In this document: one piece after another, positions 54,162 through 61,766 of the stretch
How the letters are laid out: each line of letters opens with the position of its first letter
Position numbering within the stretch: position 1 is the first letter of the stretch
Translations under genes and position numbers: made by a program
Notes under the pieces: model-generated
The model's database searches: none
What the model was told of the DNA's origin: nothing
What the model saw: the letters and a program-made list of their open reading frames with translations, nothing else
From: CBDDFS01 sp965227255
GTDB taxonomy: Bacteria > Bacteroidota > Bacteroidia > Flavobacteriales_E > Vicingaceae
Direction of reading: 5' to 3'
Length of the DNA: 64,000 nt
NCBI GenBank assembly: GCA_965227255.1
Contig: CBDDFS010000002.1
Location: 1,570,966 to 1,634,965, forward strand

Positions 54162-55670
54162 ATGCTGAAAAGATTTCAGGAATTTTATGAAAGAGCGCCA
54201 CTGGCTGCCATATTATGGTTGGGTCTGATCTTCAGACTAATATCTGTTTTCTTTTCTAAGGGATATGGCATGCACGACGATCATTTTCTGGTGATTGAGG
54301 CTGCTGAAAGCTGGGCGCAGGGATTTGATTACAATAACTGGCTTCCTGGAAATACCAAAAATGGAGAGCCAACCGGACATAGTTTTTTCTATGTAGGTCT
54401 TCATTATCTATTTTTCAAATTCTGTCAGTTCATTGGTTTTACAGACCCTGAAGCAAAAATGTTTGTCGTAAGGTTATTCCATGCTATTTGGTCAATGCTG
54501 ACCATCTATTTCGGCTACCGAATCACAGAAAAACTCACAGGTAAAGATGAAGCGAGAATAGTCGGAATGCTTTTGGCACTGTTCTGGTTCTATCCAATCC
54601 TTTCAGTCAGAACCATGGTTGAAATGGTCTGTGTTCCGTTCATGATGCTTTCTTTCTGGTATTTGTTGAAATCTGAAAAGACTTCAATGAAAGAATTTGC
54701 CATAGCTGGTTTGTTCATGGGACTTTCAATTGGAGTGAGGATTCAGACTTATCTGATCTGGGGCGGAATTGGACTTGTATTATTATTCAACCGGCAAATT
54801 CTGGGTGCCGTCATTTTTGGAATTACATCGGTAGTAGCCCTCTTCTTTACACAGATCACCGACCTGATTTTTTGGGGAAGACCTTTTGCTGAGATGTCTC
54901 AGTATATATTCTACAATTCATCTCATTATGATGAATACATTACGCAAAAGTGGTATCAGTATATTCTTTTATTGTTTGGACTATTAATACCTCCTGTTAG
55001 TCTGTTTCTGATGTTTGGATTCTTTAAGTCGTGGAAAAAGCTCGCTATCATTTTCGTTCCCACTATTATTTTTCTTGTTTTCCATTCGATCTATCCAAAC
55101 AAGCAGGAGAGGTTTATTCTTCCGATTATTCCTCTATTTATAATTGCCGGAATCATTGGTTGGAGAGCCTTCTATCTTGAATCATCATATTGGAAAAACC
55201 GACCAAAACTCTATTCTGGTTTCATCAAGTTCTTCTGGATTTTAAATACGATTGCCCTCGTCTTTGCCAGTCCTGCGGCCACTAAAAAAAGCAGGGTGGA
55301 AAGTATGTATAAGCTATCTAAAATCAACGATGTAAGTGGAATTGTCCTTGACCGTATGAGCAATTATGGATGCTATCTCATGCCGAGATATTACCACGGT
55401 GAATGGAAACTTCGCCATTTGTGCTATAGCAAGAATGAGATAAAAAAGCTCGAAAACAAAGTAATCCCAAAGTATTTCAGGAATCATAAGATCAACTATT
55501 GTCTCTTCATTGAAGAAAAGGATATTGATTCAAGGATTGAAGCAATGAAAGAGTATTTCCCGGATATGGAATTTGTGGAAAAGGTAGAGCCAAGTTATAT
55601 CGACAAATTATTGCATTTCCTGAATCCTATAAATGCCAACGAAAATATCTACATCTATAAGCTGTATTGA
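54162..55670 (+). CDS. GT-C fold glycosyltransferase (family 22/39-like)
   Basis: A 502-residue inner-membrane protein with about 10-11 helices. The first large loop has GYGMHDDHFLVIEAAESW with the paired acidic residues expected of the GT-C active site. SVRTMVEMVCVPFMML, KQERFILPIIPLFIIAG and short periplasmic loops follow. The C-terminal ~140 residues are soluble, probably periplasmic. GT-C enzymes use a polyprenyl-phosphate sugar donor to modify a glycan or protein. It converges with GtrA, which may provide the flipped donor. Confidence 0.85.
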   Translation: MLKRFQEFYERAPLAAILWLGLIFRLISVFFSKGYGMHDDHFLVIEAAESWAQGFDYNNWLPGNTKNGEPTGHSFFYVGLHYLFFKFCQFIGFTDPEAKMFVVRLFHAIWSMLTIYFGYRITEKLTGKDEARIVGMLLALFWFYPILSVRTMVEMVCVPFMMLSFWYLLKSEKTSMKEFAIAGLFMGLSIGVRIQTYLIWGGIGLVLLFNRQILGAVIFGITSVVALFFTQITDLIFWGRPFAEMSQYIFYNSSHYDEYITQKWYQYILLLFGLLIPPVSLFLMFGFFKSWKKLAIIFVPTIIFLVFHSIYPNKQERFILPIIPLFIIAGIIGWRAFYLESSYWKNRPKLYSGFIKFFWILNTIALVFASPAATKKSRVESMYKLSKINDVSGIVLDRMSNYGCYLMPRYYHGEWKLRHLCYSKNEIKKLENKVIPKYFRNHKINYCLFIEEKDIDSRIEAMKEYFPDMEFVEKVEPSYIDKLLHFLNPINANENIYIYKLY

Positions 55671-56054
55671 TCAGCCTGCAAATGTGTAGAGGTAGTTTGC
55701 CATGAAATTCCAGAACATGGTGACAATGATGGCAATCAATTTGGAAAAATAAAAGTTAAGCTGGAATTTACTGCTGAGCATCCAAAGCACAAGACTGTTG
55801 ATCCCCAATCCAATTGCTGATACCACAAAGAAATTCGTGAATTCCTGAGCCACCTCGGGGTTTTCACTTTCGAAGGTCCAGATTCTGTTCAAGACATAGT
55901 TAGAGGTAGCTGCAATAGTGAATCCAATCGCATTGGAAACAAACTTCTGAATTTTCAGCTTTTCCTTACAGAGATAGGTAAAACCAAAATCGACAACGAC
56001 ACCGCTAGCTCCAACGACGCCAAATTTGATAAACTTGAAAAGTAATTCGATCAT
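55671..56054 (-). CDS. GtrA family membrane protein
   Basis: About 127 residues from the ATG at 56054; a TTG at 56078 would add eight charged residues before MIELLFKFIKFGVVGASGVVVDFG. Four helices with FVSNAIGFTIAATSNYVLNRIWTF (family signature) and a final FWNFMANYLYTF. GtrA-like proteins move polyprenyl-linked sugars across the inner membrane. Next to the converging GT-C enzyme, a donor-supply role is a fair inference. Confidence 0.92.
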   Translation of the reverse strand: MIELLFKFIKFGVVGASGVVVDFGFTYLCKEKLKIQKFVSNAIGFTIAATSNYVLNRIWTFESENPEVAQEFTNFFVVSAIGLGINSLVLWMLSSKFQLNFYFSKLIAIIVTMFWNFMANYLYTFAG

Positions 56055-56142
56055 ATCCCTTGGCCTCAAATATCGCAAATATGGGGGCAGGGATACGACA
56101 TAATTTCTGATTTAATTACTTTAGGCCTTCAAATCTATAGCC

Positions 56143-58344
56143 ATGCGAAAATTTCTCGTCTTTGTCCTGACAACATTTATTGTAAGCACTTCTATTGCAA
56201 AAGAAGGAATGTGGGTTCCTATATTTCTCAAAGGTGCAATTATGGACGATATGAAGTTGCACGGATTCAAACTGAGCGCCGATGATATATATAGTGTCAA
56301 TAAGTCCAGCCTGAAAGATGCCGTAGTGAGATTTGGTGGAGGTTGTACTGGTGAGATCATCTCTTCCAATGGATTGCTTCTCACGAATCATCATTGCGGA
56401 TACAGCAGAATTCAGTCTCATTCAAGTGTGGAAAATGATTATCTAACCGATGGATACTGGGCTTCAAATATGGGAGAGGAGCTTCCGAATCCAGGACTTG
56501 TAGCAACCTTCATTGTAAGAATTGAGGATGTTTCAGTTAAAGTTAACGAGGGAATAAATGATGAAATGGAGACAGCCGAAAGGGACGAAAAGTTTAAAGC
56601 AAATGTGGATCAAATTGTTGCTGAGGCCACTAAAGACAGTCACTATGAAGGTTTTGTAAAACCATTTTTTAATGGAAATCAACATATCCTTTTTATAACT
56701 GAGACATTTAAGGATGTGAGGCTCGTTGGTGCGCCGCCTTCATCGATCGGTAAATACGGATTCGATACAGATAACTGGGTTTGGCCAAGGCATACAGGAG
56801 ATTTTTCGCTTTTCAGAGTTTATGCGGGAAAAGACAACAAGCCGGCAGAGTATTCTGAGGAAAATGTTCCCTACCAATCAAAACATCATTTCCCTATTTC
56901 TCTTGCCGGATATGATGAAGGCGATTTTACCATGGTGTATGGATTTCCTGCTCGAACGAGTGAGTATCTGACTTCAGAGGCAGTTGACTTTATTATGAAT
57001 AAATCCAATCCAACGAAAATTGAAATAAGAACCAAAAAACTTGAGGTCCTGAATAGAAAAATGGCTGAAAGTGATGAAGTCAGGATCAAGTATGCTGCGA
57101 AACAAAGTTCTACAAGTAATGCCTGGAAAAAATGGAAAGGACAGAATAAGGGACTTACGAGAAATGATGCAATTCAGAGAAAGAAATTCATCGAGGAGAA
57201 GCTTTCACAAAAAATGGAACTGTATCCTGATAGTTTCGCGCCTTACCTGAATTTACTGGAGAATCTTCAGGAAAAGTATAAAGAGATCAATGAGGTTGCT
57301 CTTGCCAGAGATTATTATGTGGAGATAGCCTATTACGGCACGGATGCCATGAAGCTTGGATACAGAATGCGAACCTATGTTGATAAAAATGCTGGAGAAG
57401 GCTTGAACGATGAAGACATTGATCGATTGAAAAAATCTTTAAGTGGACATTTCAAGAACTACGATTATGAAACGGATTTAGCTGTTTTCAAAGCGATTTT
57501 ACCATTATACATAAACTCGGAAGAAAATTTCTACAAACCTGAAGTTTTGAAGAATTTACAAAGTAACAAGGACCTCAATAAATGGTTGCAGGACATTTAT
57601 GAGTCTTCAATACTAACAGATCAGAGCGCATTGAATACTGCCATAGAAAAGGATGCTTCCAAGGCTCTGATAAAGGTTTCTAAAGATGAATTATATGTCT
57701 TCATAAAGGATCTTTATGAATTTTACAAGAATCAGATAGGACCTGCGTATACATCTCTGAATACGGAATTAAATAACTTGAATAAACTATACATTCAGGC
57801 CCTTCAACTGGCTTTCCCTGATCGCAGTTATTATCCTGATGCCAACGCCACTTTGAGGGTGGCCTATGGAAGGGTAGAGGGCATGAGTCCGGGTGACGCC
57901 ATTACATATAAATATTACACAACACTAGATGGTGTAATTGCTAAGTATATCCCTGATTCCTATGAATATGATTTGCCTGAAAAACTTGTTGAACTATACG
58001 AAAACAAGGACTATGGTCAGTACGCCAAAAATGGTGAGATGAGAGTTTGTTTTATTGCATCAAATCACACATCAGGGGGTAATTCCGGCAGTCCGGTTAT
58101 CAACGACAAAGGACAATTGATCGGATTGAATTTCGACCGCAATTGGGAAGGGACGATGAGTGATATCAACTACGATATCAATCAATGCAGGAATATCTCT
58201 GTGGATATAAGATATGTACTATTTATCATTGATAAGTTCGCCGGTGCAGAATGGCTGATCAAAGAGATGACCATCATTCCGGTTGAGATTAAAGCAGAAC
58301 GTATCGACACTGACGATATCGAAGATGTTGAAATTATGGAATAA
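56143..58344 (+). CDS. S46 family dipeptidyl peptidase, DPP11-like
   Basis: A 733-residue exopeptidase with signal peptide (to about residue 19, STSIAK). The chymotrypsin-like triad: His in LLLTNHHCGYSRIQ (about 83-84), Asp in HTGDFSLFRVY (about 219) and Ser in TSGGNSGSPVIN (about 648). Between the lobes is a helical domain (about 280-560) that senses the free N terminus. The pocket motif reads NFDRNWEG; Arg at this place is typical of DPP11 (Asp/Glu in P1) whereas DPP7 has Gly, so acidic specificity is inferred. It acts in the periplasm, feeding dipeptides to uptake. Its stop codon lies inside the T-run of the converging bTHX terminator. Confidence 0.94.
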   Translation: MRKFLVFVLTTFIVSTSIAKEGMWVPIFLKGAIMDDMKLHGFKLSADDIYSVNKSSLKDAVVRFGGGCTGEIISSNGLLLTNHHCGYSRIQSHSSVENDYLTDGYWASNMGEELPNPGLVATFIVRIEDVSVKVNEGINDEMETAERDEKFKANVDQIVAEATKDSHYEGFVKPFFNGNQHILFITETFKDVRLVGAPPSSIGKYGFDTDNWVWPRHTGDFSLFRVYAGKDNKPAEYSEENVPYQSKHHFPISLAGYDEGDFTMVYGFPARTSEYLTSEAVDFIMNKSNPTKIEIRTKKLEVLNRKMAESDEVRIKYAAKQSSTSNAWKKWKGQNKGLTRNDAIQRKKFIEEKLSQKMELYPDSFAPYLNLLENLQEKYKEINEVALARDYYVEIAYYGTDAMKLGYRMRTYVDKNAGEGLNDEDIDRLKKSLSGHFKNYDYETDLAVFKAILPLYINSEENFYKPEVLKNLQSNKDLNKWLQDIYESSILTDQSALNTAIEKDASKALIKVSKDELYVFIKDLYEFYKNQIGPAYTSLNTELNNLNKLYIQALQLAFPDRSYYPDANATLRVAYGRVEGMSPGDAITYKYYTTLDGVIAKYIPDSYEYDLPEKLVELYENKDYGQYAKNGEMRVCFIASNHTSGGNSGSPVINDKGQLIGLNFDRNWEGTMSDINYDINQCRNISVDIRYVLFIIDKFAGAEWLIKEMTIIPVEIKAERIDTDDIEDVEIME

Positions 58345-58370
58345 AAAAAGCCCCGTCATTTGACGAGGCT
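58343..58370 (-). terminator. Terminator of the bTHX gene
   Basis: Arms AGCCCCGTCA (58349-58358) and TGACGAGGCT (58361-58370) pair with one C/A mismatch. On the minus strand the hairpin runs into U7 (A7 on plus, 58343-58349). It lies about 20 nt after the bTHX stop and overlaps the S46 gene's stop codon. A near copy is at 58713-58741. Confidence 0.85.
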
Positions 58371-58389
58371 CAATCTCAAGTTGAAATTT

Positions 58390-58662
58390 TCATTCCTTAC
58401 TATCCTCTTTCTTGGTTGTTTTAGCTGGGGCCTTTTTAGTGGTAGACTTCTTAGCGGTAGTAGTTTTCTTAGCTGTCGTAGTCTTTTTGGCCGCCGTAGT
58501 TTTAGCTGACGTAGTTTTCTTCGCTGCAGGTTTTTTTGCCGCTGCCTTTTTTGCCGGGGCTTTTGTTGCTGTTACAGAAGATGATTTTTTCCTGGGTCTG
58601 GTTTTACCATAAGATCCAGCTATTCTCTTTCCTCTTGCCGTTTTTTTATCTCCTTTTCCCAT
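58390..58662 (-). CDS. 30S ribosomal protein bTHX with histone-H1-like Lys/Ala/Thr tail
   Basis: A 90-residue very basic protein. Residues 1-26 (MGKGDKKTARGKRIAGSYGK then TRPRKK) match bTHX, the ~26-residue 30S head protein first found in Thermus. Residues ~32-90 are a low-complexity tail of repeated AAKK, TTAKK and TTTAKK units ending in an acidic EDSKE, like the tails of H1-like nucleoid proteins. So the protein could sit on the ribosome, on DNA or on both. It has its own terminator and lies next to the HU gene, another nucleoid protein. Confidence 0.85.
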   Translation of the reverse strand: MGKGDKKTARGKRIAGSYGKTRPRKKSSSVTATKAPAKKAAAKKPAAKKTTSAKTTAAKKTTTAKKTTTAKKSTTKKAPAKTTKKEDSKE

Positions 58663-58712
58663 AATAAATTTTGATCTTGAATGTCAAATATATTGATTGA
58701 GAAATTCTACGC

Positions 58713-58741
58713 AAAAAAAAAGCCCCGTCATTCGACGAGGC
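58713..58741 (-). terminator. Terminator of the HU gene
   Basis: Arms GCCCCGTC (58722-58729) and GACGAGGC (58734-58741) with a 4-nt loop and one C/A mismatch; on the minus strand it is followed by U9 (A9, 58713-58721). It lies 22 nt after the HU stop. Sequence and mismatch are the same as in the terminator at 58343-58370. Confidence 0.88.
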
Positions 58742-58762
58742 CCATATCGGTAAATGATATTA

Positions 58763-59032
58763 TCAAACCTTAGAAGAAAGTTCGCTTCCGGCTTTGAATC
58801 TTACAACATTTTTAGCTGCAATTTGAATTTCTTTACCTGTTTGTGGATTTCTACCTTTTCTAGCAGCTCTTTTAGAAACTGAGAAAGAACCAAATCCAAC
58901 CAAAGCTACTCTGTCACCTTTTTTCAAGGCTGCTGATGTGTTGTCAATAAATGCATCAAGAGCTCTTTTTGCGTCAGCTTTAGAGAGATTTGCGCTTGAA
59001 GCCATAGCTTCGATTAATTCTGCTTTATTCAT
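58763..59032 (-). CDS. hup: HU family DNA-binding protein
   Basis: An 89-residue nucleoid protein. The ATG at 59032 gives MNKAELIEAMASSANLSKADAKRALDAF, the standard HU start; the frame upstream adds nine odd residues and is not used. The DNA-binding arm contains GFGSFSVSKRAARKGRNPQTGKEIQI with the intercalating Pro in RNPQTG, and AKNVVRFKAGSEL closes the domain. It binds and bends DNA as a dimer. A strong promoter (59079-59107) and terminator mark it as a single-gene transcript, likely highly expressed. Confidence 0.97.
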   Translation of the reverse strand: MNKAELIEAMASSANLSKADAKRALDAFIDNTSAALKKGDRVALVGFGSFSVSKRAARKGRNPQTGKEIQIAAKNVVRFKAGSELSSKV

Positions 59033-59078
59033 TTGAATGAAATTAAATTGGTTAAACAAAATATTTTAACATGAGACC

Positions 59079-59107
59079 AAATTTATACGAATTTGCTACG
59101 GAGTCAA
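59079..59107 (-). promoter_or_regulatory. Promoter of the HU gene
   Basis: The minus strand has TTG (59107-59105), an 18-nt spacer and TAAATTTG (59086-59079), a perfect -7 box with a recognisable -33 element. It lies about 47 nt before the HU ATG. This is the best complete Bacteroidota promoter in the window. Confidence 0.65.
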
Positions 59108-59125
59108 GTGTTTCGGGCCAAAATC

Positions 59126-59150
59126 GCCCATTTTGTTAATAAAAATGGGC
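59126..59150. repeat. Perfect 9-bp inverted repeat between HU and cupin genes
   Basis: GCCCATTTT (59126-59134) and AAAATGGGC (59142-59150) with a 7-nt spacer. A second small repeat TGCGG/CCGCA follows (about 59163-59180), and TTTGTTAATAA occurs twice nearby. It may be the terminator of the fmt-cupin transcript on the minus strand, or an upstream control site for HU. Confidence 0.5.
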
Positions 59151-59203
59151 ATTTGTTAATAACTGCGGCCTAAAATCCGCATTTGGCAAGGCTTTCAGGG
59201 CGA

Positions 59204-59599
59204 TTAATCCAGTTTTACCTTGTCACTACCATCATATTTTGGTGCTTGAATAGAAATAATCCTGACCGGATCCATAGATGTAACTTCAAGTGAATGAGGA
59301 GTATCCTTAGGAATTATGATCACATCACCGGGTGCAATACTTATGTGCTCATCTCCCAGTCTCATCTCTCCTGTGCCTTCAAGTACATACACATGTTCAG
59401 AATGATTGACATGTTTGTGAAGTGGGACATTCTTACGAATGGCGATAAAGAAACTTGATACAAGATCATCTGTGAAGATCTCTTCCTTATATACATTTTC
59501 AAAATCTTCAGGAAGCTGGACATCCTTTGGCGTGTAAATTTGCGCATTCAGAAATGGTGATGCGGAACAGAGCAGGAGAAATAAAACTATAGCTTTCAT
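59204..59599 (-). CDS. Exported cupin-domain protein
   Basis: A 131-residue protein with signal peptide (cleaved after FLNAQ, about residue 20) and a single cupin barrel. Motif 1 is PLHKHVNHSEHVYVLEGTGEM with metal-binding His residues and Glu; motif 2 is PGDVIIIPKDTPHSLEV. A periplasmic small-molecule binding or modifying role is possible; the substrate is unknown. It follows fmt by 5 nt. Confidence 0.88.
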   Translation of the reverse strand: MKAIVLFLLLCSASPFLNAQIYTPKDVQLPEDFENVYKEEIFTDDLVSSFFIAIRKNVPLHKHVNHSEHVYVLEGTGEMRLGDEHISIAPGDVIIIPKDTPHSLEVTSMDPVRIISIQAPKYDGSDKVKLD

Positions 59600-59604
59600 A
59601 TCTT

Positions 59605-60570
59605 TTAGATTACTGTGGTTTCTTGAATATTGAATCCTTTTAAGAATTCTCTCGTCGCCATCCTCTTTTTACCTTCCAGTTGCAATTCAGTTATGAGAAC
59701 ATATCTGTCAGTGGCCCCAATACACAATTCACCATCTTTAACCAATACTTTTTGACTGTCATTTTGCTCTACACTTATTCCACTGTCTTTGGCGCGAAAG
59801 ATCTTAAAGGTATATTCTTTCCCAGAATTTGTCAAGAAAACACTCCATGCAGTGGGGTAGGGACTCAAACCACGAATGAAATTGATAATGGTGTCGGCTT
59901 TCTGATTCCAGTTTATGCGACAGTCTTCTTTAAATATCTTGGGAGCCTTATTTAAATGCCCAGATTCTTTCTTGAGTTCCGTCTGTGAGGTCGTTTGGTA
60001 CGTGCCATCTTGAATTAAAGCAACGCTCTGACTTAAAAGCTTTGCTCCTTTTACCATCAATTCATCGTGCAATTCACCTGCCGTGGTTTCTTCACCGATG
60101 CCTACTCTTTCCCTGAGGATAATATCGCCTGTGTCAATTTCGTGTTTGAGAAAAAATGTAGTGAGTCCTGTTTCTCTTTCTCCTTTAATTATGGCCCAAT
60201 TAATTGGCGCCGCACCTCTGTAGTTTGGCAAAAGGGAAGCATGTAGATTTATGGTCCCCAACTTTGGCATATTCCACAATTTTTCTGGCAACATTCGAAA
60301 CGCAACAACAACGCCCAGATCTAATTCAAGTGAGTTCATTTCCTCCAAGAATTTCTCATCTTTCATGTTGGTTGGTTGAAAGACAGGAATATTCAATTGA
60401 ATTGCTGAAGTTTTAACTGCACTTTCCGCTGTTTTCTGTCCACGCCCCTTCTTTCTGTCGGGTGTGGTTACTACCCCAACAACATGATGTCCATCTTCAA
60501 CTAACTTTTCCAGACTTTTAGCTGCAAAATCAGGACTTCCCATAAACAGTATTCGAAGTTTTTTTCCCAT
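59605..60570 (-). CDS. fmt: Methionyl-tRNA formyltransferase
   Basis: About 321 residues. The ATG at 60570 is preferred; a TTG just before it would only add one Met. It formylates initiator Met-tRNA in the cytoplasm. Motifs: ILFMGSPDFAAKSLEKL, VVTTPDRKKGRGQ, NLHASLLPNYRGAAPINWAI (formyl-THF site), HEIDTGDII with the catalytic region, and the C-terminal tRNA-binding barrel (FIRGLSPYPTAWSVF). It precedes the cupin gene. Confidence 0.97.
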   Translation of the reverse strand: MGKKLRILFMGSPDFAAKSLEKLVEDGHHVVGVVTTPDRKKGRGQKTAESAVKTSAIQLNIPVFQPTNMKDEKFLEEMNSLELDLGVVVAFRMLPEKLWNMPKLGTINLHASLLPNYRGAAPINWAIIKGERETGLTTFFLKHEIDTGDIILRERVGIGEETTAGELHDELMVKGAKLLSQSVALIQDGTYQTTSQTELKKESGHLNKAPKIFKEDCRINWNQKADTIINFIRGLSPYPTAWSVFLTNSGKEYTFKIFRAKDSGISVEQNDSQKVLVKDGELCIGATDRYVLITELQLEGKKRMATREFLKGFNIQETTVI

Positions 60571-60652
60571 CAATTCATGAAACAGAAATGAAATAATTCA
60601 GAAGTAAAGAAAGTATAAAAATTGCTTCTTCTGTGACAGAATAGAGATGAAA

Positions 60653-61243
60653 TCACCCTTGGATGTATTCTTTTCTCAGTAGATAGCGATAGGGGAGTAA
60701 AGCGTCCTTTCCCGCATATTCAATCCCAATGCGGGGACTTACTTCAATATATTTCCCCTCCACGTTGAAACCCAGATCCTCGATCCAGATTTGATCTTCT
60801 AGGAGAGAAACCCTGTCATGCTTAAGAGTTATTCCAAGAGCTTGACTTGTTGTACCGGGTCCGGTGGAAAGGTTTTTAAATGAATCTCGACTTCTCCTCT
60901 CCATCATTAGGTCAATTCCCTGATGTGGTAAAATATTTCTGATCAGAACGGCCTGCGGATCATTTTCAGGGCCTGTGACAACATTGAAAAGATGATGTAT
61001 GCCATAGCAGAGATAGACATAAGATTGACCACCAATTGCGTACATACTTTCAGTTCTTTTGGTTCTTCTACCTCCAAAAGCATGAGAGGCCTGATCTCTA
61101 ATTCCGAGATAGGCCTCCGTTTCAATAATTATTCCAGAAGTAGTGTGATTATTAATTCTTGTGAAAAGAACCTTTCCGAGCAATGATCTCGCTACTTCAG
61201 TAGTATTAGGATTTGTATAAAACGACCTGCTTAGTTTGGTCAT
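60653..61243 (-). CDS. DNA-3-methyladenine glycosylase (AAG/MPG family)
   Basis: A 196-residue base-excision repair enzyme that removes alkylated purines. Key motifs: SGIIIETEAYLGIRDQASHAFGGRRTKRTESMYAIGG (catalytic Glu and DNA-binding Tyr region), YVYLCYGIHHLFNVVTG and LSTGPGTTSQALGITLKHDR. Length fits the bacterial AAG family. It lies 10 nt after ndk on the same strand. Confidence 0.96.
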   Translation of the reverse strand: MTKLSRSFYTNPNTTEVARSLLGKVLFTRINNHTTSGIIIETEAYLGIRDQASHAFGGRRTKRTESMYAIGGQSYVYLCYGIHHLFNVVTGPENDPQAVLIRNILPHQGIDLMMERRSRDSFKNLSTGPGTTSQALGITLKHDRVSLLEDQIWIEDLGFNVEGKYIEVSPRIGIEYAGKDALLPYRYLLRKEYIQG

Positions 61244-61253
61244 TTTACACTAT

Positions 61254-61670
61254 TTAGTGTCTTTCTAGCTGAGAAAAGAAGAAATTATTCTCAATAGCAG
61301 CATTTTCATCACTGTCAGAACCGTGAACGGCGTTGGCTGCGATGCTTTCGGCATAAAGTTTTCTGATTGTTCCTTCTTCAGCCTCCTCAGGGTTGGTTGC
61401 GCCGATTAGCTTTCGGTAATCCTCCACTGCGTTTTCCTTTTCAAGCATTGCTGCAACAATGGGACCTGAAGTCATGTACTCAACTAGGTCGTTGTAAAAT
61501 GGTCTTTCTTTATGAACTGCATAAAAAGCCTTCGCTTCTGATTCAGTCAGTCTCATGTATTTCATTGCGACGATTCTGAATCCCGCAGAGTTGATTTTTT
61601 CTAAAATAGCACCGATGTAGTTTTTCTCTACTGCATCAGGCTTGATCATGGTGAATGTAATGTTTGACAT
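61254..61670 (-). CDS. ndk: Nucleoside-diphosphate kinase
   Basis: A 138-residue enzyme that balances nucleoside triphosphates using ATP. FTMIKPDAVEKNYIGAI opens the fold; RPFYNDLVEYMTSGPIVAAMLE is the nucleotide-binding part and NAVHGSDSDENAAIE contains the phosphorylated His (about residue 117). It is first of an ndk-glycosylase pair with a -7 box 18 nt upstream. Confidence 0.98.
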   Translation of the reverse strand: MSNITFTMIKPDAVEKNYIGAILEKINSAGFRIVAMKYMRLTESEAKAFYAVHKERPFYNDLVEYMTSGPIVAAMLEKENAVEDYRKLIGATNPEEAEEGTIRKLYAESIAANAVHGSDSDENAAIENNFFFSQLERH

Positions 61671-61687
61671 GCTTCTAAATTTGGCCG

Positions 61688-61695
61688 CAAAACTA
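61688..61695 (-). promoter_or_regulatory. -7 promoter box of ndk
   Basis: The minus strand reads TAGTTTTG, a perfect TAnnTTTG, 17 nt before the ndk ATG. No TTTG at the ideal -33 distance was seen. Confidence 0.45.
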
Positions 61696-61740
61696 AGGTT
61701 TTAAAAGACAAATCCATCGGGCATGCCTACATTATTTTGA

Positions 61741-61748
61741 TATGTTTG
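61741..61748 (+). promoter_or_regulatory. -7 promoter box of the MBOAT gene
   Basis: TATGTTTG is a perfect TAnnTTTG, 18 nt before the ATG at 61767. It drives the MBOAT/DltD-like run. Confidence 0.45.
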
Positions 61749-61766
61749 TAGCCTCATCATTCAACA

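Noticed and set aside
58412..58612. Plus-strand open frame of 66 hydrophobic residues (Val/Ala/Phe-rich)
   Set aside because: It is the antisense of the Lys/Ala/Thr-rich bTHX tail; the antisense codons automatically read as hydrophobic. It lies in the terminator-bounded minus-strand gene.
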